Below, in pieces: positions 40,448 to 50,362 of a stretch of DNA of 64,000 bases. The notes beneath the pieces are model-generated. The model ran no database searches and was not told the origin of the DNA. It saw only the letters and a program-made list of their open reading frames with translations. The stretch's first letter is position 1; every line of letters starts with the position of its first letter. The DNA comes from Trichomonas vaginalis G3 (Eukaryota > Parabasalia > Trichomonadida > Trichomonadidae). A program made the position numbers and the translations under genes. The stretch is from the NCBI RefSeq assembly GCF_026262505.1, contig NC_067207.1, forward strand, positions 2,302,252-2,366,251, written 5' to 3'.

Positions 40448-41659
40448 TTATAAGTAATCCGCAGAAAGAAGAGACTGCAAAGCTGAAGCCTCTTTAATAT
40501 TGAACTTTCTCATGTCATCGCATATAGATGTAAGATTGATTATTAAAGAACCGTCAATCTTAACACCAGCGTTGATCATGTCGATCATTACTTCACAGAA
40601 TGGACGGCAGATACGTACAGCGCTTCCATTATCCTTGACGCTTCTTATAGCTGTCATTGTCGATGTAATGTATGAGCGAATGAAATTTGGAGGGGCAAAG
40701 TTTTCGAGAACAAACATTTTGACAGTTGTTACAATATCAGGTCCTTTAGGAGCGTTGCTAAGGTATTCTGAGAGCCTCTGACGTTCATTTGGTAAAGCTT
40801 TGATGATGAGAATCGCAATTTCAGGATTGTTTTCGGCAATTTTGTCGAAATTTTGCTCGTTTGTGTCTTCTTCTGAGATAATAGAGTTGTCTGAGAAAAC
40901 TAATGAATTCAGCGTCTGAATTTCTCGCTGAGTTAAAGCTCTGCTTATTGAATCAACAAGTAGCTCGCGACCAGCCTTTATACTTTCGGCGGAATGACTT
41001 TCGTCGAAAAGAAGAGGTGGAACGTTGAGAGATGAGATAAAAAGTTGATTAACTTCATTATCTGTAATTGGAAATACATCTGGAGGCGTATGAATTGTTG
41101 GCGGTTCAAACTCCGAGACATATGCAGGGCATGTGATAAGTTGCTCGAGAACTTCGTTCAGAGATAAGATCTCTGTTTCTCCTTGATTTGGTTCAGAGAT
41201 AAGTGGTGAGCAACGAACGTTAAGTGTTTTGGAGTGCAAGATATCAACATTGTTTGCAGGATAAAATGGAAATGAATTTCCAAAAACACGATTAATCGTG
41301 TATTCGCCTAATATTGATATGTCAGCTCCGCTGATTAATTGTGTTAGAGTAGAATACATTTGCTGACTTGATGATCCTTGCTTAGTCTGATGGAGTTCGA
41401 TTAATAAAGAAAATAATGCTTTATAGGGATGCTGATTGATATCAGGATTATAGTAATACTGATATATTATCCAAAATGAAACAAATTGCTGCGTATGTTC
41501 TAGGATACAATCTGCAAGAAAATACGTTAATATATTAATTGATTGAATTTGTTTTTTAAAGTCGAATTTATCGATAAATCGTTTATACAAACTTGTAAGC
41601 GTTTCGTCTTTTTCAGATATCAACGCGATGAGAAACTTTGCGTCCTCATCGCTTAGCAT
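40448..41659 (-). CDS. CNOT11: CNOT11, CCR4-NOT complex subunit
   Basis: A 403-residue protein with ATG at 41659. The C-terminal 140 residues follow CNOT11 closely. FDKIAENNPEIAILIIKAL matches the human LVENNPLVAIEMLLKL helix. Then come VKMFVLENFAPPNFIRSYIT (human RLTTAVDLPPEFIHLYIS), VRICRPFCEVMIDMINAGVK (human VRLVCVFLQSLIRNKI) and KFNIKEASALQSLL (human SRIREAAGLFRLL). The N-terminal helices fit the family's HEAT-like part. A middle segment, PPTIHTPPDVFPITDNEV, corresponds to the family's proline-rich linker. CNOT11 joins CNOT10 on CNOT1 in the complex that deadenylates and represses mRNA. With DCP1 nearby it shows a standard mRNA decay pathway in this organism. Confidence 0.88.
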   Translation of the reverse strand: MLSDEDAKFLIALISEKDETLTSLYKRFIDKFDFKKQIQSINILTYFLADCILEHTQQFVSFWIIYQYYYNPDINQHPYKALFSLLIELHQTKQGSSSQQMYSTLTQLISGADISILGEYTINRVFGNSFPFYPANNVDILHSKTLNVRCSPLISEPNQGETEILSLNEVLEQLITCPAYVSEFEPPTIHTPPDVFPITDNEVNQLFISSLNVPPLLFDESHSAESIKAGRELLVDSISRALTQREIQTLNSLVFSDNSIISEEDTNEQNFDKIAENNPEIAILIIKALPNERQRLSEYLSNAPKGPDIVTTVKMFVLENFAPPNFIRSYITSTMTAIRSVKDNGSAVRICRPFCEVMIDMINAGVKIDGSLIINLTSICDDMRKFNIKEASALQSLLSADYL

Positions 41660-42292
41660 TCTTTGAAACGCAAATTACAAATTTGTAAACTTGATACTTT
41701 TGCCATTCGACTACATAAGAAAGTCAGCCGAAATTTTATCTGCTTTTAAAGTAACTGTTGCAGAGCAATTTATAAAATTAATATTAAGGGATGAAAAAGA
41801 ACTTTTTATTTTGAATTCAAACGATAACTCAGTCAGATTGTCAAAATTTAGAATGCTTTAATTTAAACGTAATTGCTATCATTAGTTGATTTTCAATTTT
41901 TTTGAAGGTTCGGGTTCTGAAAAAATTCAAAGGAGACAGAACAATCATCTAAATATTATTGCAATTTAGATATATATGCAAATAATTAAAATTTCGCGAA
42001 TTAATTTCAATATCTTGCGTTTATTAATTAATATTCCAAAACAAATAATCAACTTATAGCAAAATAGGAATTGAATTCCAACTAAATATAACGAATCAAT
42101 GATCTGTAAAGGCATTGGCGCTTTAAAAAAATATTATTGAAATTTTTCCGAAAAGATGAATTAAATGGAATAAAAAAACTAACATATAACTTCTTAAAAC
42201 TACGGTATTTAGGGTGAAAATCAATTCTTTTATTTAAAAAAGAAAGAATAATAAAATATCCAAAAATACGAAATAAAGAAAATAAAAAACAA
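41660..42292. other. intergenic
   Basis: About 630 bp between two minus-strand genes. AT-rich with A-runs near 42220-42290. An open frame at 42082-42327 overlaps the next gene's end and has no protein character. Nothing recognised. Confidence 0.4.
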
Positions 42293-44323
42293 TTAACATA
42301 CAAGTTCAAGTTGGTTGGCCAGATCATTTATCTGACCAGCAGTTGTCGAATTAATCGGTCCTTCGAGTAATTTCATAATCTTTGTCAGACCCTTCGTTTC
42401 ATTACCCATGATTGAAGCAATTTCAACGGTAAATTGTTCGATTCTCCTTTTGTTTCTCTCTTCGAGAGTTTGTTCGATGTCAGATTTGTTCTGGGTGAAC
42501 AAATCTGCATCATTTCCCCAATCTGTCATTCTTTTCACGGCTTTTTCGACTCTATTGCATTCTCTCTTTGATCTGTCTATGTGTTCTCTGAGCTGCTGTA
42601 TCTTGTTGTTGATCTTCGAGAGAGTTGCAATACGAGCAGAGTTCGCGCTTTCGTTCTGATGAATGTTTGACATCATTGACATCATTTGGTTCGATAATCT
42701 CTCGTATTCGAGTCTCTGCAAAGCGACAATACTTGAAAGAACTGAATCTTTGTTGACTGCTTTGTCAAAAACTGCTGAAATTGCATCGATCGACCATGTA
42801 TCTACGGAAATAGGGTCTGTTTGTGGTGGAGGCATGGTTTCTATTGTCTTAGAAATCTGTACAGCTTCATGTGGTCGTTGTGTTCTTTGAGATAATCTTT
42901 CAATTTTCTGATCGATCGTTTTGGAGAATTCGTCAAGCTTAGAAACAGGGGATAAACTTGGCGAAATCTGATGGGCTTCAAGAATTTTCTTGGAAAGACC
43001 TAAAACTTCGATTCTCAAATTCAAAACTTCGTTTTCGATTTCGCGAGCACGAGTTTCGTTGAAGATCTTGTTAAGGGCATCTGTTGTTTCGGCATTTACC
43101 TCTGATTTGTTGAGTTCTCTGAGATATATCAAAAGATTTGTGTTGATGAAAACGGTGGATGACTCTGCTTCCTTTTCAACAATAGAGGCTGCCTTATGAA
43201 GTGATTGAATCTTACGGAGTTGGGCGAATTTGGCGTCTAAATGTCTTCCGGCGTTCATATATTCAATTGGTCTGAGTATTTTATCATAATAAAGGAGTCC
43301 TTCTTCAGATCCAAAGACTGGAAATGATGTTTCGAACACTGAAAGCCTGATCCATCTTGAATCCCATTTCCATACATCGCCAATAAAGTTGTTTTCATCG
43401 TTTACACCACCGGCAATGCAAACACCATTATCGAAAAGGTAGGAAATATGCGATTTTCTTTGGTTGGGACCAATATTTGATAACAATGCCCAAGTTGGAT
43501 TTAATGCATTACTGAAATTGAACTCCCAAAGGTCTCCAAGGCATTTTCCACGTGTATCTACACCGCCAAATAGGTAACCTTTATCGTTCATTTTGATGAA
43601 TGTATGTCCAGCACGTCCGCAAGGGCCTTCTTTAAGGCAGTATGACCTGATACTGCACATAGGATTAATGTACTTAAACGAGTCTTTGCAGAAAATGATT
43701 ATATCAAGAGATCCTAAAAGTTTTGGACCTTCAGAACCACCAAAAACGTAAATCATGTGGTAATTTTCGTCTAATGTTGAAATGCATTGAGTGTTTGTTC
43801 TAATAGCTTGCGGTGGAGCAATAATCTTGCACATTCTCCATTCTCTATCTTCAATATCAAGAATATACATTTCGTTCTGTTGTAAATTTGCGGCATAACC
43901 GCCATAAAGGAAAAGATGGTGTTTATCTAGAAAAGTAAAGCAAAATCCAGTACGATTTGAAGGTGCGCGTTTTGCTTGCAAAAGAGTAAAAGATTCTCCT
44001 TTTTTAGCGGAGTACACTTCTAAATATCCATGTTCGCCGAGTGTAATTTGATAAACGAGACCATTATAAAATGTCGAATTTGTTGGAGGAGCTACACTAA
44101 TAGTTTCCTCTTCGTTTTCTGCTGCTGTTAATCCTTTACCGATTCTTGTACTAATTGGAGAAAGAAGTGGTAAGATTGGATTCATTTCTTCTGTTTTCGG
44201 GACAGCCTCATTAAGATTCAACCAATTTGAGGATCGTCTCTTATTGATTGAAGTAATAGAAGCTTGCCTTGAAATTCCTTTGAATTTCATACCAATTTGG
44301 GAGTAACATCTCTTGTTTATCAT
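42293..44323 (-). CDS. kelch-repeat protein with C-terminal coiled coil
   Basis: A 676-residue protein with ATG at 44323. After a basic, Ser-rich N-terminus come kelch blades at about residues 85-360. The diagnostic double glycines are in HHLFLYGGYAANLQQNEMY, MIYVFGGSEGPKL, GYLFGGVDTRGKCLGDLWEF and GVCIAGGVNDENNFIGDVWK, each followed by W in the blade pattern. About five or six blades can be seen. From about 360 to the end there are coiled coils (IEKLSQRTQRPHEAVQIS region and IQQLREHIDRSKRECNRVEK). Kelch plus coiled coil is the layout of cytoskeleton-linked scaffolds such as fungal Tea1; a direct link is not claimed. Confidence 0.87.
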   Translation of the reverse strand: MINKRCYSQIGMKFKGISRQASITSINKRRSSNWLNLNEAVPKTEEMNPILPLLSPISTRIGKGLTAAENEEETISVAPPTNSTFYNGLVYQITLGEHGYLEVYSAKKGESFTLLQAKRAPSNRTGFCFTFLDKHHLFLYGGYAANLQQNEMYILDIEDREWRMCKIIAPPQAIRTNTQCISTLDENYHMIYVFGGSEGPKLLGSLDIIIFCKDSFKYINPMCSIRSYCLKEGPCGRAGHTFIKMNDKGYLFGGVDTRGKCLGDLWEFNFSNALNPTWALLSNIGPNQRKSHISYLFDNGVCIAGGVNDENNFIGDVWKWDSRWIRLSVFETSFPVFGSEEGLLYYDKILRPIEYMNAGRHLDAKFAQLRKIQSLHKAASIVEKEAESSTVFINTNLLIYLRELNKSEVNAETTDALNKIFNETRAREIENEVLNLRIEVLGLSKKILEAHQISPSLSPVSKLDEFSKTIDQKIERLSQRTQRPHEAVQISKTIETMPPPQTDPISVDTWSIDAISAVFDKAVNKDSVLSSIVALQRLEYERLSNQMMSMMSNIHQNESANSARIATLSKINNKIQQLREHIDRSKRECNRVEKAVKRMTDWGNDADLFTQNKSDIEQTLEERNKRRIEQFTVEIASIMGNETKGLTKIMKLLEGPINSTTAGQINDLANQLELVC

Positions 44324-44661
44324 AAATTTTTATTGAGATTTTTATTTCATATATAAGTTAATTAATAAGTATGTCTCAATACAACCATTATATTTTTAAT
44401 GAGATTCGCCGTAGTTAGGGAGATGATTTTTTCTAGAATCTAATCCTAGAACAAATTATTGTAATATTTGGCAGAGTCGTATCATGTATAAATCAATTTT
44501 CTTTCTTTTCGAGAGCTTCGATATTAAAAATATCAGATCATTTTCATTTTTTTGTTGTTTTCGTTTGCTGATGGTAATTTAAAATTACACTTCGTCAGTG
44601 AAACCCAAATCCAAACTCTAAGTTCTCATTTTCTGGTGCGCGCAGATCTGAATTCCGCAGA
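44324..44661. other. divergent intergenic region
   Basis: About 340 bp containing the promoters of the kelch gene (minus) and the small coiled-coil gene (plus). TCATTTT at 44627-44633, about 30 nt before the plus-strand ATG, fits the trichomonad initiator TCAYTW. The stretch GGTGCGCGCAGATC just after it is unusually GC-rich. Nothing else seen. Confidence 0.4.
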
Positions 44662-45507
44662 ATGAGTCAAGTTGATATCGATCAGGCTGTGCAAAATCTA
44701 AGAAATCTGGCTTTCATAGCTCAAGGATATTTAAATAGGTATAAAAAACTCAAAAGCGACTTGGAAAATCTTGCTACAAATAGTCATTTGAACAGGGTTA
44801 AAGCTGAATCAAATGCGATGTACTTGGAAGATTTAATGGGTCATGCTGGCGATTTGACAGGATATTATAGCTCCTCACCTCGCTTTAAATCAGTTGAAGA
44901 AGGAAAATCCTATGTTTTACAGCTAATGAAACAAATAAAACAACTACCAAAAGACACAATTATTGAAAATAAGCAAGAACAAATTAAAAATCTTGTAGAA
45001 AAACTCAATCAACAACATAATCAGTTGCAAATTGAAGAAAAAAATCTACAGAAATTAAAAGAAGCAACAGAAAAACAAAAATTAAAAGATGAAGAAGAAC
45101 ATCAACAACTTCTTCAACAATTAGAAAAGGCTTCAGCAGAATATAAAACGTTACATTCGCAAAATAAACAAAAACGACAAATATATAAAGACAAACAGAA
45201 AATACTAGATGATCTTAAACAAAAACTGCAAGATTTAAATTTAGAAAATATGAAAATCAAAAAAGACATAGAAAACATCGATGATGACCATAAAAACTTA
45301 GACCAACGACGCAATGAAGTTCGTAGCCAAGTAAATCGGATCAGAGAAACAGAAACAAGTCTAGAAACTTTAAGGCAGCAATCAATAGAACTGACTAAAG
45401 TGAAAGATGATCTAACGCAACAACAACTCAGGCTACAACAAGATATATTAGACAAAAAGAAGAAAATTGATCAAATTTTATCTTTTATCGAAATTTCTCA
45501 AAAATGA
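44662..45507 (+). CDS. coiled-coil protein, unknown function
   Basis: A 281-residue protein with ATG at 44662. The first 100 residues are helical and mixed (SQVDIDQAVQNLRNLAFIAQ, then YLEDLMGHAGDLTGYYSSSP). From about 105 to the end it is a continuous coiled coil with very high Q, K and E content (QQHNQLQIEEKNLQKLKEAT and on). Such proteins in flagellates are often axonemal or basal-body parts, but no family motif is recognised. Divergent to the kelch gene. Confidence 0.85.
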   Translation: MSQVDIDQAVQNLRNLAFIAQGYLNRYKKLKSDLENLATNSHLNRVKAESNAMYLEDLMGHAGDLTGYYSSSPRFKSVEEGKSYVLQLMKQIKQLPKDTIIENKQEQIKNLVEKLNQQHNQLQIEEKNLQKLKEATEKQKLKDEEEHQQLLQQLEKASAEYKTLHSQNKQKRQIYKDKQKILDDLKQKLQDLNLENMKIKKDIENIDDDHKNLDQRRNEVRSQVNRIRETETSLETLRQQSIELTKVKDDLTQQQLRLQQDILDKKKKIDQILSFIEISQK

Positions 45508-45818
45508 TCTAAAGGCAGAGATACTAAGTATTGCGATTTATTTTGTTATTAAAATATAGATTATTGTTTTATCAAAATGAATTTTTTTAGAAAAATATAT
45601 CTAAAATAACATCAATAGGGAAATCCATGCTATGATCGCTTGTAGCAGATTGTAAAATGAGGATATCTCCATCATTATAATACATTTGGAGTTAATTAAT
45701 GAAATTTTTGCCAAATTTACAACTTTTTGGCATTATTTTTTTGAAAAATCAAATCGATATCAGCTATTAAATACTTTGTCTTTTTCATCAGTTAAAACTT
45801 CATAAAATTTTTGTAAGA
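45508..45818. other. intergenic
   Basis: About 310 bp of AT-rich sequence between two plus-strand genes. TCATCAG and TCATAAA occur shortly before the next ATG, but neither is a full TCAYTW match. Nothing recognised. Confidence 0.35.
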
Positions 45819-48800
45819 ATGACTAAGAAATGCGAATTGCAAGATAAGGCTATGAAAATTTTAATGGATAGCGCGACAAATGATCCGCTAAAGCCTAAAT
45901 TCAAAGAATTATTGAAGACTTTGCTTGCAAACAAAAGTTCTCTCTTTGTTTTATTAGATTGTATGCAAAAGAGAAACCAAATGCAATTCAGCATACAGAT
46001 ATTCGATATTCTTGCAGGACATTTTGCGAAATCACAGTTTAATGAAGAGGATTCTCAACGAATTGCAAATTCATTCATCTCAATCATAAATTCAGAGCTT
46101 CCTTCAAACATAAACAAACTCGATATCAATACAATTAACTATTTACAATCATCTGCATCAGCTGCGCAGTATTTTTCTTCTTATTTTAAAAATGTCGAAA
46201 CAACTAATCAATATGTCTTAACATTTCTCATCTTTATTTACGTTTTCACACACAATACAGTACTGAAAGATAAAGTAATGCCAATAATGAATCAAAAATT
46301 AATTTATAATGTGACTTCATTAGCAATTTTACGCTCATTACCTAATTCAGAGTTAAAAGAACAGCCTACAGTACGCGCTTTATCATCTGTTTTTAAGAGC
46401 TCTTGCGATAATAATTTAGGAGATTACACAATTCCAATAATTCTCTCATGTTTGCCACATTACATTAATGAAACATTATCAAAAGAGTGCGCAGCAATGA
46501 TACCTCTCATACTTAAAAAGCTAAAACGCGATAATAACAACATGATTCAATTTTCTCGATTTTTATTCCCTTTATTTGAGTTTAACGAGACATTTACAGT
46601 TGTCAAAGCTGCGAGCGATGACATTCTACAAGCATATATCACAACAGTTAACGATAACTCTCAAATAAATTCTACAGCCGAATTATCAGATCCATTGACA
46701 TATGTGAATAGCCAAGTAGCAAGTTCATTTATCAAACTATGTGCTGCTCTATCAGTTAATATAGGTTTACTCTTCCAAACCAAAACAATTTCATATCCGA
46801 CCGGAGTTTTGTTACTTTCTATATATGTAGCACGAATGATCTCAATAAATGAGTTCGATAGATGCGATAGAGAAGCAATGATTGGTGATTTATTGAGTGT
46901 TTGTCCTAAATCATCATCTAATTTCCATTTATTGATAATTTTAAGCGGTTACTTCGTAGTTGGATTTAATTCCAAACGAGGACTTGAAGTATTAGTTGAT
47001 GGTCTTCAAATGAACTCTCGGCAGGCTTGCAATTGGATGGTTTCGGATGAAATGCCATATGACACTGTTTTTCCTGTTTTAGCAACGAATTTTGATGCCG
47101 ACAAAAGTTGCGAATTATATCTACACACGTTGATCTCATTAATTAAATCGAATGTTCCTCAGATACCCGATGAGATGCCATTTGATGATAGTGTAACAGC
47201 TTATTCCGATTCCAATTTCGAGTTCATTTATGGATTGAACAAATTTGATTCAGATACAATGGACATTTCGGATCTCCAAGGTGTTCCAACTCCATCGACA
47301 ACATTGTTTTGTCACGTGATATCTAAATACGTGAATCATCCAGAGCTTGGACCTTTATTACCTTTGGCAGCAGCAACTGTTTCTCAACAGTTCGCAATAG
47401 ATTTGACGAAAAACATGAAACAACAAAAAAGAAAAAGATCAAAAATGGAATTGATCGCGAGTTATTCGAATGCTTTGTCATCATTAGATCTACAGACATT
47501 GCATTCATTAGCACAAACATTCTTATTACTAAGTCCAGGAGTATCAATGCTCTTCTTGGCCGTTTCTTTGCAGAGACTACCATCGGAAGCCATCAAAAGA
47601 ATGATGCAGAAAACTTCAGTTTTTGCAACAACAAATCCGGAAAGTTTTGCAAAAATGATAGCTTTAGTTGCTCATTCTCATCCAGAAATAGCTTTGAACT
47701 TCTTGGATACATACACAGAACAGAACATTAACAAGAGAAGAGTCTTTTTCTTCTTGAGAAGTAACCCAGAAGACAACGAACAGAGTTATATTGCGACTTT
47801 TCAATCAATTGGGTACTTTTGCAACTTTGTAGACAATGGATTCTTTATTAATGACTTTCTTCCGTTTGCTACGAGGTTCTTGAACAAACATTTGACCCAT
47901 CAATCCAAATCTTATCAGTTTAATTCCGCACAATTAAATGCGATTAGAAGAATCAGCTCAAGATTGGTTAAATACCAAGACGACCATAACGACCACATAT
48001 TCCCCTTCAAGGATTTCTTAGTCCAGTTCGTTTGTTCTTTGTTTATGGATGTTGGTGATCAAATTTTGACTGGAACTTCCCCGGCCAATCAACCAAACAA
48101 CCAAACAACCACCAATAAATCGACCAAGACTAATTCCAATATAGTAGTTATCATACTACAAACACTTACCAGCCTATTGCCTATCCATCCTATTAGAATT
48201 AATGATAAACACGACAGATCTCTAGAATTAATTGTATTAATTCTACAAAACGTTACAGGAGATGAGTTCAATTCCATTTTCAAAGCTGCATCTGCTTTTA
48301 TATTAGAACTATTACGAACAAATCCAACAGTTTTAGTTCTAAACTCCATTTTAGGTCCAATTTTCCAAAATCTTTTGAATACAAAAGAATGGAGACCGAT
48401 CTGTAACTTACTAAGCCAGATAACGAGCCAATGGGAATCCGTGAAGATAGTACAAGGTGGCCCTTATCTTTCCCAGTTAGTTACATCGATTTGTCCGATG
48501 TTGACGAATATTTTACCTCTGTTGCCAAGTGACATGGGAAACATCGCGATAAATTGTGTGGAAAACTTGTGTTCTCTGCAATGCGCGATAAGGAACCAGA
48601 TCCTCAGCCTCCCAAGATCAATAAGACCTCCAATGCCATCAACAGAATTTGCAGATTCAGATGAAAGGTGTCATATCGGTTGTCAGTTCACTTCTAAAAA
48701 TCTTTTGACTTCACAAGTCTTTGACATCATCAAGGGACTTTTGGAGATTGTTTCCAATGACAAGAGCCTCGATGAACACATGAGAGGATGCATTTTGGCT

Positions 48801-50042
48801 GCAACTTTCTTGTTGCAAGAAAGAGGAAATGAAGAATTCAGAGATGATGCAAAAATTGTGTCACTTTTGACAAAATTGTTAAATAAAAGTGACATAATTT
48901 TAGACATCTCGTTGAGAGCGTTCAAAGTATTATCAGGAATGCGATTCTTCTCAGTTGTATCCAGCTTGATCGCAAATAAATCAGAAGTTGAACCATTTGC
49001 ATCAAAAATTATCACTTCACTTTTAGAAAATGAGAATTCTGAGATGCAATTATTGACTGTTGTTTGCGATATGAGCTGTGATGAGTCACAGGAGAATTCA
49101 TGGTTCTCGACAGCAGCATTTCCTTTATTAGGAAAAGCTGTTAAAGAATCATCTGATGAACAATGGGCAAAAATTTTCATGGGTGTTGCAAAACACACAA
49201 AAGATTCAAATTCTAGTTTGTTCACTTCACTTTTCGGTTTCAACAACATGACAGAGATCTTAGAAAACGCAGAAGAAGAAAGACCATTAGTTTTCACAAT
49301 GATCACTTCACTTTTGCCAGAAGGATTTGACTCTTATTTTTCACTTTTAAGTTTGGAATTAGCTGCAGCTAGTGTTGAGAATTGCAATGCTTTGTTGGGT
49401 TATTTCTTCACTGATTTAAGAGTTGCTGATGACCAAACATTCGAGCACTTGATTGTTATTCTTAAGAAACATCCGTTCGAGAGTTGGCGTGAACAAGCGA
49501 ATTATTTGGCCATTTTAATTGCAGACAACGTTTTCAGTTCACAAGTTGCAATGAAATGTGCTCATGCATACATTGATTCATGTGATGATGACTCATTAAC
49601 GTTTATATGGTCATCAATCATCTCTCATGTCATATCTGATTTCGATAGATGGCTCAGTTTAATTGACGAACTCAGTTACAGAGTTGACGCTGTTGCTTTC
49701 GGACCAATTATTCCTTTGTTGGTTGTTCACGCGAAAAACACTGTTTGTGCAAAAGTTCTTTCATTAATTGCAGAGAGAGTTTGCAAGGGAGGAAATGAAG
49801 ATGTTGTGAGCAAAGTTTTGAAGAGTGACATCTACAAACACAGTGATTTAATCAGTGAATTCTCTTCGATGTTGAAGAGAGGAGATCATTGCGCTGAATC
49901 TGTTGCAGCTCTCGCAATTTTGTGCGAAAATGTTGTTGATAGTAATATCTATGCAATTGAGGCTATAATTGATGAAGCAATTAGAATGGATGGAAATGAA
50001 GATAACTGCGCAATATCTGTTTTACAAGGTTTGCTTTTATAA
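45819..50042 (+). CDS. very large HEAT-like helical protein, unknown function
   Basis: A 1407-residue protein, the longest complete one in the window. It consists of helical pairs of about 40 residues throughout (for example FKELLKTLLANKSSLFVLLD and IIKGLLEIVSNDKSLDEHMR), typical of HEAT/armadillo solenoids. A low-complexity insert (QPNNQTTTNKSTKTNSN) at about residue 755 probably forms a loop between two solenoid halves. There is no signal or membrane segment or catalytic motif. Large solenoids of this size scaffold vesicle coats, nuclear pores or mRNA complexes, but I cannot assign one. Codon use becomes slightly richer in C and G in the middle third. Confidence 0.87.
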   Translation: MTKKCELQDKAMKILMDSATNDPLKPKFKELLKTLLANKSSLFVLLDCMQKRNQMQFSIQIFDILAGHFAKSQFNEEDSQRIANSFISIINSELPSNINKLDINTINYLQSSASAAQYFSSYFKNVETTNQYVLTFLIFIYVFTHNTVLKDKVMPIMNQKLIYNVTSLAILRSLPNSELKEQPTVRALSSVFKSSCDNNLGDYTIPIILSCLPHYINETLSKECAAMIPLILKKLKRDNNNMIQFSRFLFPLFEFNETFTVVKAASDDILQAYITTVNDNSQINSTAELSDPLTYVNSQVASSFIKLCAALSVNIGLLFQTKTISYPTGVLLLSIYVARMISINEFDRCDREAMIGDLLSVCPKSSSNFHLLIILSGYFVVGFNSKRGLEVLVDGLQMNSRQACNWMVSDEMPYDTVFPVLATNFDADKSCELYLHTLISLIKSNVPQIPDEMPFDDSVTAYSDSNFEFIYGLNKFDSDTMDISDLQGVPTPSTTLFCHVISKYVNHPELGPLLPLAAATVSQQFAIDLTKNMKQQKRKRSKMELIASYSNALSSLDLQTLHSLAQTFLLLSPGVSMLFLAVSLQRLPSEAIKRMMQKTSVFATTNPESFAKMIALVAHSHPEIALNFLDTYTEQNINKRRVFFFLRSNPEDNEQSYIATFQSIGYFCNFVDNGFFINDFLPFATRFLNKHLTHQSKSYQFNSAQLNAIRRISSRLVKYQDDHNDHIFPFKDFLVQFVCSLFMDVGDQILTGTSPANQPNNQTTTNKSTKTNSNIVVIILQTLTSLLPIHPIRINDKHDRSLELIVLILQNVTGDEFNSIFKAASAFILELLRTNPTVLVLNSILGPIFQNLLNTKEWRPICNLLSQITSQWESVKIVQGGPYLSQLVTSICPMLTNILPLLPSDMGNIAINCVENLCSLQCAIRNQILSLPRSIRPPMPSTEFADSDERCHIGCQFTSKNLLTSQVFDIIKGLLEIVSNDKSLDEHMRGCILAATFLLQERGNEEFRDDAKIVSLLTKLLNKSDIILDISLRAFKVLSGMRFFSVVSSLIANKSEVEPFASKIITSLLENENSEMQLLTVVCDMSCDESQENSWFSTAAFPLLGKAVKESSDEQWAKIFMGVAKHTKDSNSSLFTSLFGFNNMTEILENAEEERPLVFTMITSLLPEGFDSYFSLLSLELAAASVENCNALLGYFFTDLRVADDQTFEHLIVILKKHPFESWREQANYLAILIADNVFSSQVAMKCAHAYIDSCDDDSLTFIWSSIISHVISDFDRWLSLIDELSYRVDAVAFGPIIPLLVVHAKNTVCAKVLSLIAERVCKGGNEDVVSKVLKSDIYKHSDLISEFSSMLKRGDHCAESVAALAILCENVVDSNIYAIEAIIDEAIRMDGNEDNCAISVLQGLLL

Positions 50043-50362
50043 TTTAGACTTTTTTTTATTGTATGTAATTTTAGTTTTTAATAAATATATAAAACTATTC
50101 GAACTTAAAATTTTTATGTTTAAGCACCAATGTATAGGATCAAATAATCATAGTCCCAAATTTCAATGAAAAATCCAACAAAATGAATTTGATATAAAAA
50201 CACCCATTCGTTGCTCATTAATCCAATTTGATGAAGTTATATAATGACAACACTCTTTATTGTTGATCTATCTTATTTGTTGATAAATAGTTTTATATTG
50301 ATTATTAACAAAAACAATAAATTTACAGGTATTTAAAATACAAACCAAATATATAAAATAAG
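50043..50362. other. convergent intergenic region
   Basis: About 320 bp holding the 3' ends of the solenoid gene and the following minus-strand coiled-coil gene. AT-rich; nothing recognised. Confidence 0.4.

Noticed and set aside
42082-42327. 81-codon frame overlapping the 3' end of the kelch gene
   Set aside because: Overlaps a confident gene and has a phenylalanine-rich random composition.
48683-49306. 207-codon minus-strand frame opposite the 1407-residue solenoid gene
   Set aside because: Antisense shadow; composition mirrors the sense gene.
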